Assembly (NCBI GenBank): GCA_963725615.1
Contig: CAVRZO010000016.1
Coordinates: 62,001 to 126,000 of the forward strand
Reading direction: 5' to 3'
DNA: 64,000 bases
Source: JAIQFF01 sp963725615
Lineage (GTDB): Bacteria > Acidobacteriota > Terriglobia > Terriglobales > Acidobacteriaceae
Positions 53,850-61,383 of this stretch are shown piece by piece. Below the pieces are notes generated by a model. That model was not told the DNA's origin and made no database searches. It was given only the letters and a program-made list of their open reading frames with translations. The position numbers and the translations under genes are program-made. Within the stretch, counting starts at the first letter, position 1. The number at the start of each line of letters is the position of its first letter.

Positions 53850-55280
53850 TTACGCAGCCCGAGGGTGATAGCCTATTGCCTGTGCTGGCGCGGCAGGCTT
53901 AGAAGCACTTCCCGCAGCCAACGCCAGATAACTGCCTTCAATCTCTCGCGCCACGCGGCCCCACAAATAGTGTTCCCACACGCGCTCCCGGGCCTTGTTG
54001 GCGGCAGCTTTCCTGATTTCGGGCTCGGCAATCAGCAGCCGCAGCATCCGTTCCAGGTCATCCCGATCGCCGTGCCGGAAGGTGAATCCCGATCCGTCCC
54101 CCACTTCCCGATTCTCGGGAATATCGCTGGCCAGCACGCAAACACCCGCTCCCATGGCATCGAGCAAAGCCAGGGAAAGGCCCTCCAAATCGGACGGCAA
54201 CACGAACAGCATGGCATTCGTGAGTAGTTCGTCCAAAGCCTCGCCGGACACCCAGCCCAGAATTCGGATCTTGTGGCTCTCCTGCCGGCGCAGCCTCTTG
54301 CCGTACGCCTCCGAATAACTCGACCCGCCGGCGAGCACAAGTTTTACCGGTGTATCCATCTGCTCATAGGCCCGGACCAGCAGGTCGCAGTTTTTCTCCA
54401 GAGAGAAACGCCCGAGAAACAGGATGTACGCACCGGGTTCGAGACCCCATTCGTGCAGCCGCACGGCCGTACGTCGCTGCCGCAGCGTGGTGCCGTTCGG
54501 TACATACGCCGTCTCGGTCGCATAGCGCGAGCGGTAATAGTCCTGCAGCGTCCGCGACACCACCATGGTCAAGTCGGGCAGTTTGACGGATGCCTGCTCC
54601 CCGAGTCGGAGAATGGCGGATGCAATCCGACCCCATTTTCGCCGTTGCCAATCCAGCCCTTGCACGGTGACGACGGTCGTCTTCCCGAACCAGCGCGGCA
54701 GGAATGAGAAAAGCGCCGGCCCCAGGCAGTGATAGTGCACGATGTCAGAATCGCCGAAAAGCGCATGGACAGTGCTCAGACATGTGTGCACCAGGGTCTC
54801 GAGATGTTTGGAGCGAATGGTGGGCAACCGGACCAGGCGCATTCCGTTGTGGGCCGGCTGCGCGGGGCTGAAGTAGGTTCGGCAGTACACGGTGACGTCG
54901 TGTCCCATCTCGGCCAGCCGCTTTCCGATTTCTTCGTAGTAGGTTTCAATTCCGCTGTACTTAGAGATCACTCCGCGGCCACCGATGAAGGCGATGCGCA
55001 GCGCCGGTTTCGCGACCGAACTGGTCTCGTGGCCATTGCCTTTCTTTGCCTTCAGCGCCAATTCCTCGTAGAGACTCGTGAGTGCGGCGTAGTGGTTCTC
55101 CGCCGTGTAGCGGTTGGCCACCAGTGTTCTACCGGCGGCGCCCATTTCCGCGGCCAGCTGGGGTCGTTCGACCAGAAACGAGATCGCCCTTGCCAGCTGG
55201 CCTACATCGCCTGCCCGGAACAACACGCCAGTTTCACCTTCATGCACCAATTCCCTTCTCGAACCCAAATCTGACGCCAC
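53850..55280 (-). CDS. GT4 glycosyltransferase, with the C-terminus of a preceding GT4 fused in frame
   Basis: The first 80 residues (ASDLGSRRELVHEGETGVLF, then ENHYAALTSLYEEL) are the C-terminal end of the GT4 domain encoded at 55293-56129. The two stretches are in the same frame and are separated only by one TGA (55293-55295). From about residue 92 a complete second GT4 domain follows: IAFIGGRGVISKYSGIETYYEE, then ILFLGRFSLEKNCDLLVRAY near residue 310 and the E-x-x-x-L-x-x-x-E-like LSLALLDAMGAGVCVLASD near 385. There is no stop or good start between the domains. It would be a cytoplasmic or membrane-associated sugar transferase building exopolysaccharide. Confidence 0.78.
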   Translation of the reverse strand: MASDLGSRRELVHEGETGVLFRAGDVGQLARAISFLVERPQLAAEMGAAGRTLVANRYTAENHYAALTSLYEELALKAKKGNGHETSSVAKPALRIAFIGGRGVISKYSGIETYYEEIGKRLAEMGHDVTVYCRTYFSPAQPAHNGMRLVRLPTIRSKHLETLVHTCLSTVHALFGDSDIVHYHCLGPALFSFLPRWFGKTTVVTVQGLDWQRRKWGRIASAILRLGEQASVKLPDLTMVVSRTLQDYYRSRYATETAYVPNGTTLRQRRTAVRLHEWGLEPGAYILFLGRFSLEKNCDLLVRAYEQMDTPVKLVLAGGSSYSEAYGKRLRRQESHKIRILGWVSGEALDELLTNAMLFVLPSDLEGLSLALLDAMGAGVCVLASDIPENREVGDGSGFTFRHGDRDDLERMLRLLIAEPEIRKAAANKARERVWEHYLWGRVAREIEGSYLALAAGSASKPAAPAQAIGYHPRAA

Positions 55281-55292
55281 GACTGGGCGCCC

Positions 55293-56129
55293 TCAGGCGT
55301 AGGATTCGAGGATGGTCTTGCCCAGCGTTTCGTAAGCGCGGGAAGGTAACACCGTAAAGCGCGATGACGAAATCAGCCGGTCGAGCTGAGGTCCCGCGAC
55401 CCGGCCGACAAATTCGACGTTGGTCAGATCCAAATCTCGGGCCAGCCCTTCGAGTTCGGCTCGCTGCGGCCCTTCGCCCGCAATTTGCAGACAGACGGCG
55501 GGAAGCTGTTGCATGGCACGTAAGAGATCAGTCAGACCTTTTTCCGGAGAAAGCCGCCCAAAGTAAAGGATGGGAGCGTCCGGCAGCGGCTGAGGGACGA
55601 CCTGCAATGGCAGGTTCTGGAAATGCGGAAGCACGCTGATTTTGTCGGCGTCCCATCGGTTCTCCACCAGTTTTTCCTTCACGAAGCGGCTGGGTACGAG
55701 GAAACGGGTTACGCAAGTCTCATAACTTCGCAGCCATTTGTGGAGATATGCCTCCGCCGCCAGCACCAACGTTGCGCCGGGCGGCCCGGCATAGCAGCCT
55801 TCCGTTAACACGTGCCAGAACTTCCCCCCGTGGCAACGCTCACAGGAGCGTCCCCGCGCCACCATGTTGTAGCTGGGGCAGAGCAATTTGAAATCGTTCA
55901 GGTGGTAGACCACGGGAACGCCTTGCGCTTTCAGTTCCCACAGGATCGAGGGAGAGAGGTGATAGTAGATGTTGCGCACGTGGGCGATATCGGGGCGAAA
56001 GGCCTTGACCATCTCGCGCAATTTTTGCCGTGCCTGGTGCGAGTAGATCACGTGGGCCGCACGCCTGGTCTTGCCTATGGGGCCCGATCTGGAGACCTTG
56101 AAGTCGATGGCGGGAACAAAGTGCTTCAT
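55293..56129 (-). CDS. GT4 glycosyltransferase, N-terminally truncated and ending at an in-frame UGA
   Basis: 278 residues of a GT4 enzyme: KAFRPDIAHVRNIYYHLSPS, GVPVVYHLNDFKLLCPSYN, the CERCHGGK cysteine segment, APILYFGRLSPEKGLTDLL, then LPSRAYETLGKTILESYA before UGA. About 55-60 N-terminal residues expected for this family are missing; upstream sequence belongs to the GumC-like gene in another frame, and there is no ribosome site before the ATG. Past the UGA the frame continues in register with G-R-P-V-V-A-S-D-L-G-S, the rest of the motif. The UGA position is often Cys in relatives. See findings for the selenocysteine and pseudogene readings. Confidence 0.75.
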   Translation of the reverse strand: MKHFVPAIDFKVSRSGPIGKTRRAAHVIYSHQARQKLREMVKAFRPDIAHVRNIYYHLSPSILWELKAQGVPVVYHLNDFKLLCPSYNMVARGRSCERCHGGKFWHVLTEGCYAGPPGATLVLAAEAYLHKWLRSYETCVTRFLVPSRFVKEKLVENRWDADKISVLPHFQNLPLQVVPQPLPDAPILYFGRLSPEKGLTDLLRAMQQLPAVCLQIAGEGPQRAELEGLARDLDLTNVEFVGRVAGPQLDRLISSSRFTVLPSRAYETLGKTILESYA

Positions 56130-56210
56130 CCGGAGTCCGGAAACCCGGGTTCAGGTAGTCGGCAGCGAACGCCAGGCTTGTGCTCAAAATTCCTCCCAGC
56201 AGTACTCCGA

Positions 56211-57182
56211 TCAAGCCGAAGACCCAAGCCGCCCGTGCACCGCAGGCACTCGCGGCTCCTCGGCGATGGTGACGTTCAGAATTCCTCCCTGATCCAGCCC
56301 GTTCTCGATCCTCGCCTCTTCACGCTTGTTGACGTACAGCAGATATTTCTGCTCGGCTGCTTTCATCTCCCCCAGCAAGTCCCCCTGCTGGAGGGCGTTC
56401 CCGCCGAGCCGCTGCGCGACTTCCCGATACTCCGCCACCTGGACCCGTGCCGCCTGCCCGTGGGCTTCGAGGGTTCCTAACTCAACCTGCAATACCATGT
56501 CGCGCTCCTGAGCCGCCGACACAACCCCCTGATCGCTGCTGAAATCCATGAGCCGAAATTCCGCGTCCAGCAAGCCACGGCGGGATTGCGCCACCTGCTG
56601 TTCGAAAAATTCGTACTCTCCCGAAGGACGCCTCACCCGTTGCTGTCTCTCGAGATAGGCGTGCGCCAGCGCATGAAGCACCGCCGCCGCGTGCGCGGGA
56701 TCCGATGCCGAGTACACGACCTGGATCAGATTAGTCTTGCGTATTGCCTCGACCCTCAGCCGCCGCGCTAGCCGCCGGACCGATCGAGCCAGCCGGACTT
56801 CTTCGCTACCACCGAGAAAGCGTTCGTACCAGGGGCCGCCGGCCACTCCAGAAGACTGCACTACAGTGCGCAGAATTTCAGCGTCCCGGAGCAGTTCTAC
56901 TTGCGAATTCAACTCTTCCTCGGTGATTTCGTCCCGCTGAAACATGGGTGACGGCGTCGGCGCTGGTGTAACCAGAGGGTCTACGCGGCCTCGGCGCACC
57001 AGCACATTCATGTGTGCCTGGTACGAGGGTGCGAACACGCCATAGCCAAGGGCAGCAAGAAAGATTGCTATAAAGGATAGAAGGACCAAGCGGCGCTGCC
57101 GGAACAGCACAGCCAAAAGGTCGCGGAGGGTTGGAGAGGTCACCGGTGCAGGCTTGCGAATGATCGTGAGTTCTTCTCCCAT
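56211..57182 (-). CDS. Polysaccharide chain-length/GumC-like Wzz protein, frameshifted near its end
   Basis: 323 residues in this frame. It has a Wzz domain: a membrane helix (LVLLSFIAIFLAALGYGVFAP) after LLAVLFRQRR, then a periplasmic coiled-coil region. The second membrane helix (FGLIGVLLGGILSTSLAFAA) and the following DYLNPGFRTPDE are encoded in another frame from about 56225 down to 56131. A single-base indel near 56232-56240 explains this. After TPDE the expected cytoplasmic tail is replaced by the body of the GT4 gene. No tyrosine-kinase domain is seen. It would control chain length and export with the Wza-like protein 139 bp upstream. GGAGAACTCC precedes the ATG. Confidence 0.82.
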   Translation of the reverse strand: MGEELTIIRKPAPVTSPTLRDLLAVLFRQRRLVLLSFIAIFLAALGYGVFAPSYQAHMNVLVRRGRVDPLVTPAPTPSPMFQRDEITEEELNSQVELLRDAEILRTVVQSSGVAGGPWYERFLGGSEEVRLARSVRRLARRLRVEAIRKTNLIQVVYSASDPAHAAAVLHALAHAYLERQQRVRRPSGEYEFFEQQVAQSRRGLLDAEFRLMDFSSDQGVVSAAQERDMVLQVELGTLEAHGQAARVQVAEYREVAQRLGGNALQQGDLLGEMKAAEQKYLLYVNKREEARIENGLDQGGILNVTIAEEPRVPAVHGRLGSSA

Positions 57183-57321
57183 ACGGAGTTCTCCCGTTCC
57201 GGTGACGTTCTGTCAACTTGTTCTTGGTATCGGGCAGCGGCTGGATCCGCTTGAGGGCACGGTAAGCCCGGGAGGTGTTGCCATTCGGTCTTCGAAAGCA
57301 GTTGCGGTCCGCGCCTCTTCT

Positions 57322-58062
57322 TTAAAATTGGGTTGGGTTCACGTATGTGCGGAGGCTGGAAGTCGGCAAATAGCGCCGGATCTTCGAAATCCTGTTTTGC
57401 GGGACGTACAACAAATCTCCCGCCCGCAGATGGAAATCCTCAGCCAGGTTCCGCGAGTTCAGCATTTGTTTAACATTCAGGACACGGGCCTCAGTCCGCT
57501 CCTCGGAAATTCGCCGGAATAAGACCACTTCGGAGTGCTTGGCCTGCTCGGTGAATCCTCCGGCCAAAGCTACGCCCTCGGTCACGGTAGCGTCGCCGCG
57601 CAACTCGTACTTTCCCGGACGAGCCACTGATCCGGTGGCGATGAAATAAGGTTTCTCGAAGTCCTTGAGCGCGATCGTGACCTCCGGATCGTGCAGGGTC
57701 GTCGCATACGCCAGCCGGATTGCGCTGCGCAGTTCGGCGACTGTGAGGCCCTCCGCATATAGTTCATCCAGTCCTCGGAGCGTGATAAAGCCGTCGGGCT
57801 GGACGCTGAGCGTCTGGTCGAACTCGGAGGCAAAATTAAACTTGATCTCGATCATGTCGCTCTTCCTTAGCCGGTAGAGCGGACGGCGGTTCCCCATCTC
57901 GTTTGGACTCGATGCACCGTCCGCTATTCCGGATTTCGTGGCCTCCGCCGCCCCCTGGCCGGGGTTTGTCGCTTCCTTCTGCTCCTGAGCGACGGCCGCC
58001 ACCGAACCTGACTGCGCGGCAAACCAGCCACAGATCACCGCGCAGATCAGAATTTGTTTCAT
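57322..58062 (-). CDS. Wza-like polysaccharide export protein
   Basis: A 246-residue protein with a signal peptide (to about AAVAQE), a Poly_export domain (PLYRLRKSDMIEIKFNFASE, then LSVQPDGFITLRGLDELYAEG) and one SLBB domain (FIATGSVARPGKYELRGDAT). It ends without the outer-membrane helix of full Wza. It belongs to the outer-membrane auxiliary channel of capsule or exopolysaccharide export. No lipobox Cys is evident at the cleavage region. It is first in the operon that continues with the GumC-like, GT4, rfbB and rfbD genes, and it is divergent from the LuxR-type regulator. Confidence 0.9.
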   Translation of the reverse strand: MKQILICAVICGWFAAQSGSVAAVAQEQKEATNPGQGAAEATKSGIADGASSPNEMGNRRPLYRLRKSDMIEIKFNFASEFDQTLSVQPDGFITLRGLDELYAEGLTVAELRSAIRLAYATTLHDPEVTIALKDFEKPYFIATGSVARPGKYELRGDATVTEGVALAGGFTEQAKHSEVVLFRRISEERTEARVLNVKQMLNSRNLAEDFHLRAGDLLYVPQNRISKIRRYLPTSSLRTYVNPTQF

Positions 58063-58560
58063 TTTGTCTCTCTTGTTTGCCGCCAGCTCTCTCGCGGCAA
58101 CTCTGTTCTTGGCAAATTATCTCAGCGGGCAAAGAGCGGCAAGACTTGGGAAGTGGTGTCCACAAAGGTAGACCTCTTGAAAAAGTAGCGCCGCCGTCGC
58201 GGCGGCTGTCCGGTGGGCGTCTCGCCCACTGCGCCGAGGGCGAGACGCCCTCGGGCCAGCCAGTAAGATGCCATCTACTTTGGAAGTACCCGCGAAAGTA
58301 GACTGACGTACTTTTCTGCCGTGGTCGTAAGACAGGCACCGTACGGCCGTGTCGGGTCTATGTATAACCATCGTCTGCAGTTAAGGACCGAACGCCGGCC
58401 TTGCTGACCGGTCCTTCCCGAATTGGGCCTTGGTGATCCACAGGTTATCTAACCATTTGCGATGTTGAGATGTCACAGAAATGTGTCCGCCAATTTCGTA
58501 GGCTCTCACCTACTCGCACTGGATTGGACTCGAGGATGCGAGTGCACGCGGAAAGGATTT
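58063..58560. repeat. Divergent intergenic region with a hairpin string
   Basis: No gene is seen. Perfect stems occur at 58190-58206 (GCCGCC-gtcgc-GGCGGC), 58213-58229 (GTGGGCG-tct-CGCCCAC) and 58235-58253 (CGAGGGCG-aga-CGCCCTCG). A TCTACTTT/AAAGTAGA pair at about 58274-58302 closes a 13-nt loop. Promoters for the export operon and the regulator must be here too. Confidence 0.6.
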
Positions 58561-59283
58561 GTGGAAACAACACCCGCTGAAACCTCGACTTCGATCGGAG
58601 TGTTGGTCGCTGACTCCAATCAGATGCAATGCCAGCTACTGGTCAGCGCGCTTCGCCGGCGTCCGGAATTCCTGGTCACTGCATGTGTGCTTGATCCGGA
58701 CATCATTTTGCAGATGACCAGCTCTTTGCCGATCCAGGTCGCCATCCTTAATGCCGACAACCCCAGAGACGGTTGGTCGGACATGACCATCGTGCGCCGA
58801 TTGCACCTCGCTCATCCCGAAGTAGCCAAGATTATTGTGCTCGACACTTATGATCGCGACATCGTGGTCAACGCTTTCCGCTCCGGCGCCCGCGGCTTGT
58901 TTTGTTTCTCGCAGTATCCCTTTCGGATGCAGTGCAAGTGCACCCAGAGCGTGCATCAGGGACAGGTGTGGGCCAACAGCGAACAGATGCAATACCTGAT
59001 CGAGGCGGTAAGCCAGGTACCTTCGTTGCACATGGTGAACTCACGCGGGATGCGGTTGCTGACTCCACGCGAAGAACAGGTGGTCGCCCTGGTAGCCGAC
59101 GGCTTGAGCAATCGCGAGGTGGCGCACGAACTCTGCCTCAGCGAGCACACCATCAAGAAATATCTGTTCCGGATTTTCGACAAACTGGGTATCTCGAGCC
59201 GCGTGGAACTGGTCCTGTACGCGTTGAGTCACGGCGGTTCCCGGCAAGCGGAATGGGTAGCGGGGGCGGGGGCGAGAGCATGA
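58561..59283 (+). CDS. LuxR-family regulator with degenerate receiver domain
   Basis: A 240-residue protein. Residues about 10-130 form a receiver-like fold (SIGVLVADSNQMQCQLLVSAL), but the position of the phospho-acceptor Asp appears to be Asn (VAILNADNPRDGW). A linker leads to a LuxR-type helix-turn-helix, LTPREEQVVALVADGLSNRE then HTIKKYLFRIFDKLGISSR. It is divergent from the exopolysaccharide operon and probably regulates it. The start is GTG with GGAAAGG upstream. An ATG 33 codons earlier gives residues that do not look coding. Confidence 0.85.
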   Translation: METTPAETSTSIGVLVADSNQMQCQLLVSALRRRPEFLVTACVLDPDIILQMTSSLPIQVAILNADNPRDGWSDMTIVRRLHLAHPEVAKIIVLDTYDRDIVVNAFRSGARGLFCFSQYPFRMQCKCTQSVHQGQVWANSEQMQYLIEAVSQVPSLHMVNSRGMRLLTPREEQVVALVADGLSNREVAHELCLSEHTIKKYLFRIFDKLGISSRVELVLYALSHGGSRQAEWVAGAGARA

Positions 59284-59356
59284 AATCGCAGCCAGCCGCG
59301 TTCAGTCAGGGTCTAGAAATTGATGTGGAGCGGCACAAAGACGAAGTCTTCAGCCA

Positions 59357-59638
59357 TCATCTGGTCTGCGGCATCTTCTTGCACACGATGACAGTGTGTC
59401 CGGTCTTGGAATCGATCCGAGTAGTAACTGGCTCACAGCGGCACGAGACCGTGTTCGCGTTCTCCTGCTTGGTTATTACACAGTGCTCGATGACCTCCGC
59501 GGTTGGCGGCGGCATCTGGCTGCGAACTGGGGCGGGCGCGGCGGCCGCAGGCGGAGGAGGCGGAGGCGTAGCGACCGGCTTCTTCTTGGCCGAACAGCCT
59601 ACAACGCACAGGAGCAAAATGAGCCACAGGTTTCTCAT
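59357..59638 (-). CDS. Small lipoprotein, Pro/Ala-rich
   Basis: A 93-residue protein with a lipoprotein signal (LWLILLLCVVGC, lipobox Cys at residue 15). A Pro/Ala-rich spacer and a small Cys-containing domain (HCVITKQENANTVSCRCEPV, then VIVCKK) follow, with four Cys that could form disulfides in the periplasm. It converges with the regulator gene. I do not recognise a family. Confidence 0.68.
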   Translation of the reverse strand: MRNLWLILLLCVVGCSAKKKPVATPPPPPPAAAAPAPVRSQMPPPTAEVIEHCVITKQENANTVSCRCEPVTTRIDSKTGHTVIVCKKMPQTR

Positions 59639-59722
59639 TCGATGAATAGCAACCCAATGGGCACACTATAACCTTCCCACGCTACGCAACCTATAGCATC
59701 AGTGATACCAATAAGCTTTCGA

Positions 59723-59822
59723 GGGTGCCCCGTCCAAGCTCAGCTTGGGCGGGGGTTTTCGTTGGGGGACTGTTCAGAGACCATTAAAAAACTCACCCAA
59801 GCCGAGTTTGGACGGGGCACCC
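59723..59822. repeat. Inverted-repeat element, copy 1
   Basis: The arms 59723-59749 and 59796-59822 pair at 25 of 27 positions. The ends read GGGTGCCCCGTCCAA and TTGGACGGGGCACCC, and the middle contains GGGACTGTTCAG. A second copy in the opposite orientation is at 61208-61316. The two flank the PQQ-repeat gene. Confidence 0.75.
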
Positions 59823-59840
59823 TTCAGATTCGTTTACCAC

Positions 59841-61151
59841 CTACATAAGCGCGTACAGGAAGCCATCTGTGCTGCCCACGTAGATCACGTTATTCACCAC
59901 CACCGGTGATGACAGCATAGCGCCCACGCTCATCATCCTGCTGACTCCGATCACCATGCTCTCGTAGAAATTGTCTGCGAAGGCAGCTTCGTAATTGGGA
60001 GTTCCATCCGGCTTGGTGAGTGCCGGACCGTTCTGCCGGGAAGCGTCTGTTTCAAATGTCCACGCCGGTTTCTGGCTGGCGAGATCGATGGCGATCAGCT
60101 TTCCCTGGTGCGATCCGATGTAGAGCATGCCGCTGGCAATCGCCGGAGAAGAAAACAGCGGCCAGTTGCCGAACTTCAGCGAGAAAACGGGAGTTCCTGC
60201 TTCGGCGTCGAGAGCATAGACCGTCGCCGTGTCTGATGTGGCGAAGTACACCTTGCCATCATGCACCGCAGGCGACGTAATGACCCACGAACCCTTGTTG
60301 TTGAAGGCCCATTTTTTCTCTCCGGTGCGGGCGTCGAGCGCGTAGAAGTTCGAGTCGCGGCAGCCGAAGTACACCACCCCGTCCATGACCGCGGCGGAAG
60401 ATTGAATGCCGACCTGGTTGTAAATGTTGTGATCTTCCCCGGTCTTGAAGCGCCACTTTTCCTTTCCGCTGGCGGCATCGAGGGCGTAGAAGTAGCTGTC
60501 CCAGCTTCCGATGAACAAGGTTCCGCCGGAGATCGCCGGAGACGCGTGGACGACATCGCCGGTCTTAAATTTCCATTTCAGCGTTCCGGTGGCGGCGTCC
60601 AGGGCGTACACGTTGCCATCACCGCTTCCGAAATACACTGCCCCGCCCCACAATGCCGGGGAGGATAAGTAGAAGTCGAAGGGATCGGGCATGGTCTCCG
60701 CGGCGGGCTCAGACCCGTGCAGATGTTTTGCCTCGAACCGCTTTTCACCCTCAGTCTGAAATTTCCATTTCAGCTTCCCGCTGGGCGCGTCAACGGCGTA
60801 GAACCTGCCGCTATAGCTTCCGAAATACACGACTCCATTTTCCACAGCAGGCGAAGACGTCACCCGCACCCCAGTGAAGAGCTTCCATTTCTGCGTGCCC
60901 GATTCGAGATCAACGGCGTATAGGTTTCCGTCCGTGGTCCCGAAAAAAGCCATCCCGTTCGCCACTGCAGGCGACGAGATCACCTGGCCATCGGTGTGGA
61001 ATTTCCATTTGAGCTGGCTGAACCTGGGGACACCGGTGGCGTTATATACGCCGGTGTGGGCCAGGTTCCCGCGAAACGTAGCGGCATCCTGTCCCAGCGC
61101 AGTCAGACTGAGAAGGAGTGTGGCGAGCAGACAACCGCGAACCGTTTTCAT
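59841..61151 (-). CDS. PQQ-type beta-propeller repeat protein, secreted
   Basis: A 436-residue protein with a signal peptide (to about LTALGQ) and seven to eight PQQ-like beta-propeller blades. Each blade shows the pattern G-x-V/L-Y-F-G-S-x-D-x-x-x-Y-A-L-D-A-x-T-G-x-x-K-W. It lacks the quinoprotein dehydrogenase core residues, so it is probably a binding or assembly scaffold (BamB-like fold). Start at 61151 fits the signal peptide; a GTG 12 codons upstream is possible. It is bounded on both sides by copies of the same inverted-repeat element. Confidence 0.85.
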   Translation of the reverse strand: MKTVRGCLLATLLLSLTALGQDAATFRGNLAHTGVYNATGVPRFSQLKWKFHTDGQVISSPAVANGMAFFGTTDGNLYAVDLESGTQKWKLFTGVRVTSSPAVENGVVYFGSYSGRFYAVDAPSGKLKWKFQTEGEKRFEAKHLHGSEPAAETMPDPFDFYLSSPALWGGAVYFGSGDGNVYALDAATGTLKWKFKTGDVVHASPAISGGTLFIGSWDSYFYALDAASGKEKWRFKTGEDHNIYNQVGIQSSAAVMDGVVYFGCRDSNFYALDARTGEKKWAFNNKGSWVITSPAVHDGKVYFATSDTATVYALDAEAGTPVFSLKFGNWPLFSSPAIASGMLYIGSHQGKLIAIDLASQKPAWTFETDASRQNGPALTKPDGTPNYEAAFADNFYESMVIGVSRMMSVGAMLSSPVVVNNVIYVGSTDGFLYALM

Positions 61152-61207
61152 CCGGAATAGACGAAGCCGTCGAGATAAGGTCACCACAAACCACGTGGGG
61201 ACAACGA

Positions 61208-61316
61208 GGGTGGCCCGTCCAAGCTACGCTTGGGCGGGGATTTTCGTCTGCCCCTGATGCCCCTGAACAGTCCCTTAACAAAACCCCCGCCCCAGCGTAG
61301 CTTGGACGGGGCACCC
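61208..61316. repeat. Inverted-repeat element, copy 2 (opposite orientation)
   Basis: Arms 61208-61239 and 61285-61316 pair at about 30 of 32 positions. The reverse complement matches copy 1 at 59723-59822, including the terminal GGGTGCCCCGTCCAAGCT and internal GGGACTGTTCAG. It lies upstream of the PQQ-repeat gene and downstream of the aldehyde dehydrogenase. Confidence 0.75.
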
Positions 61317-61383
61317 TCTCTGGTCTGTAAAGAAAAGAAGGAAAGCCGAAGCTTCCCTTCTGATGGACTTCCATTTGGAAAGA

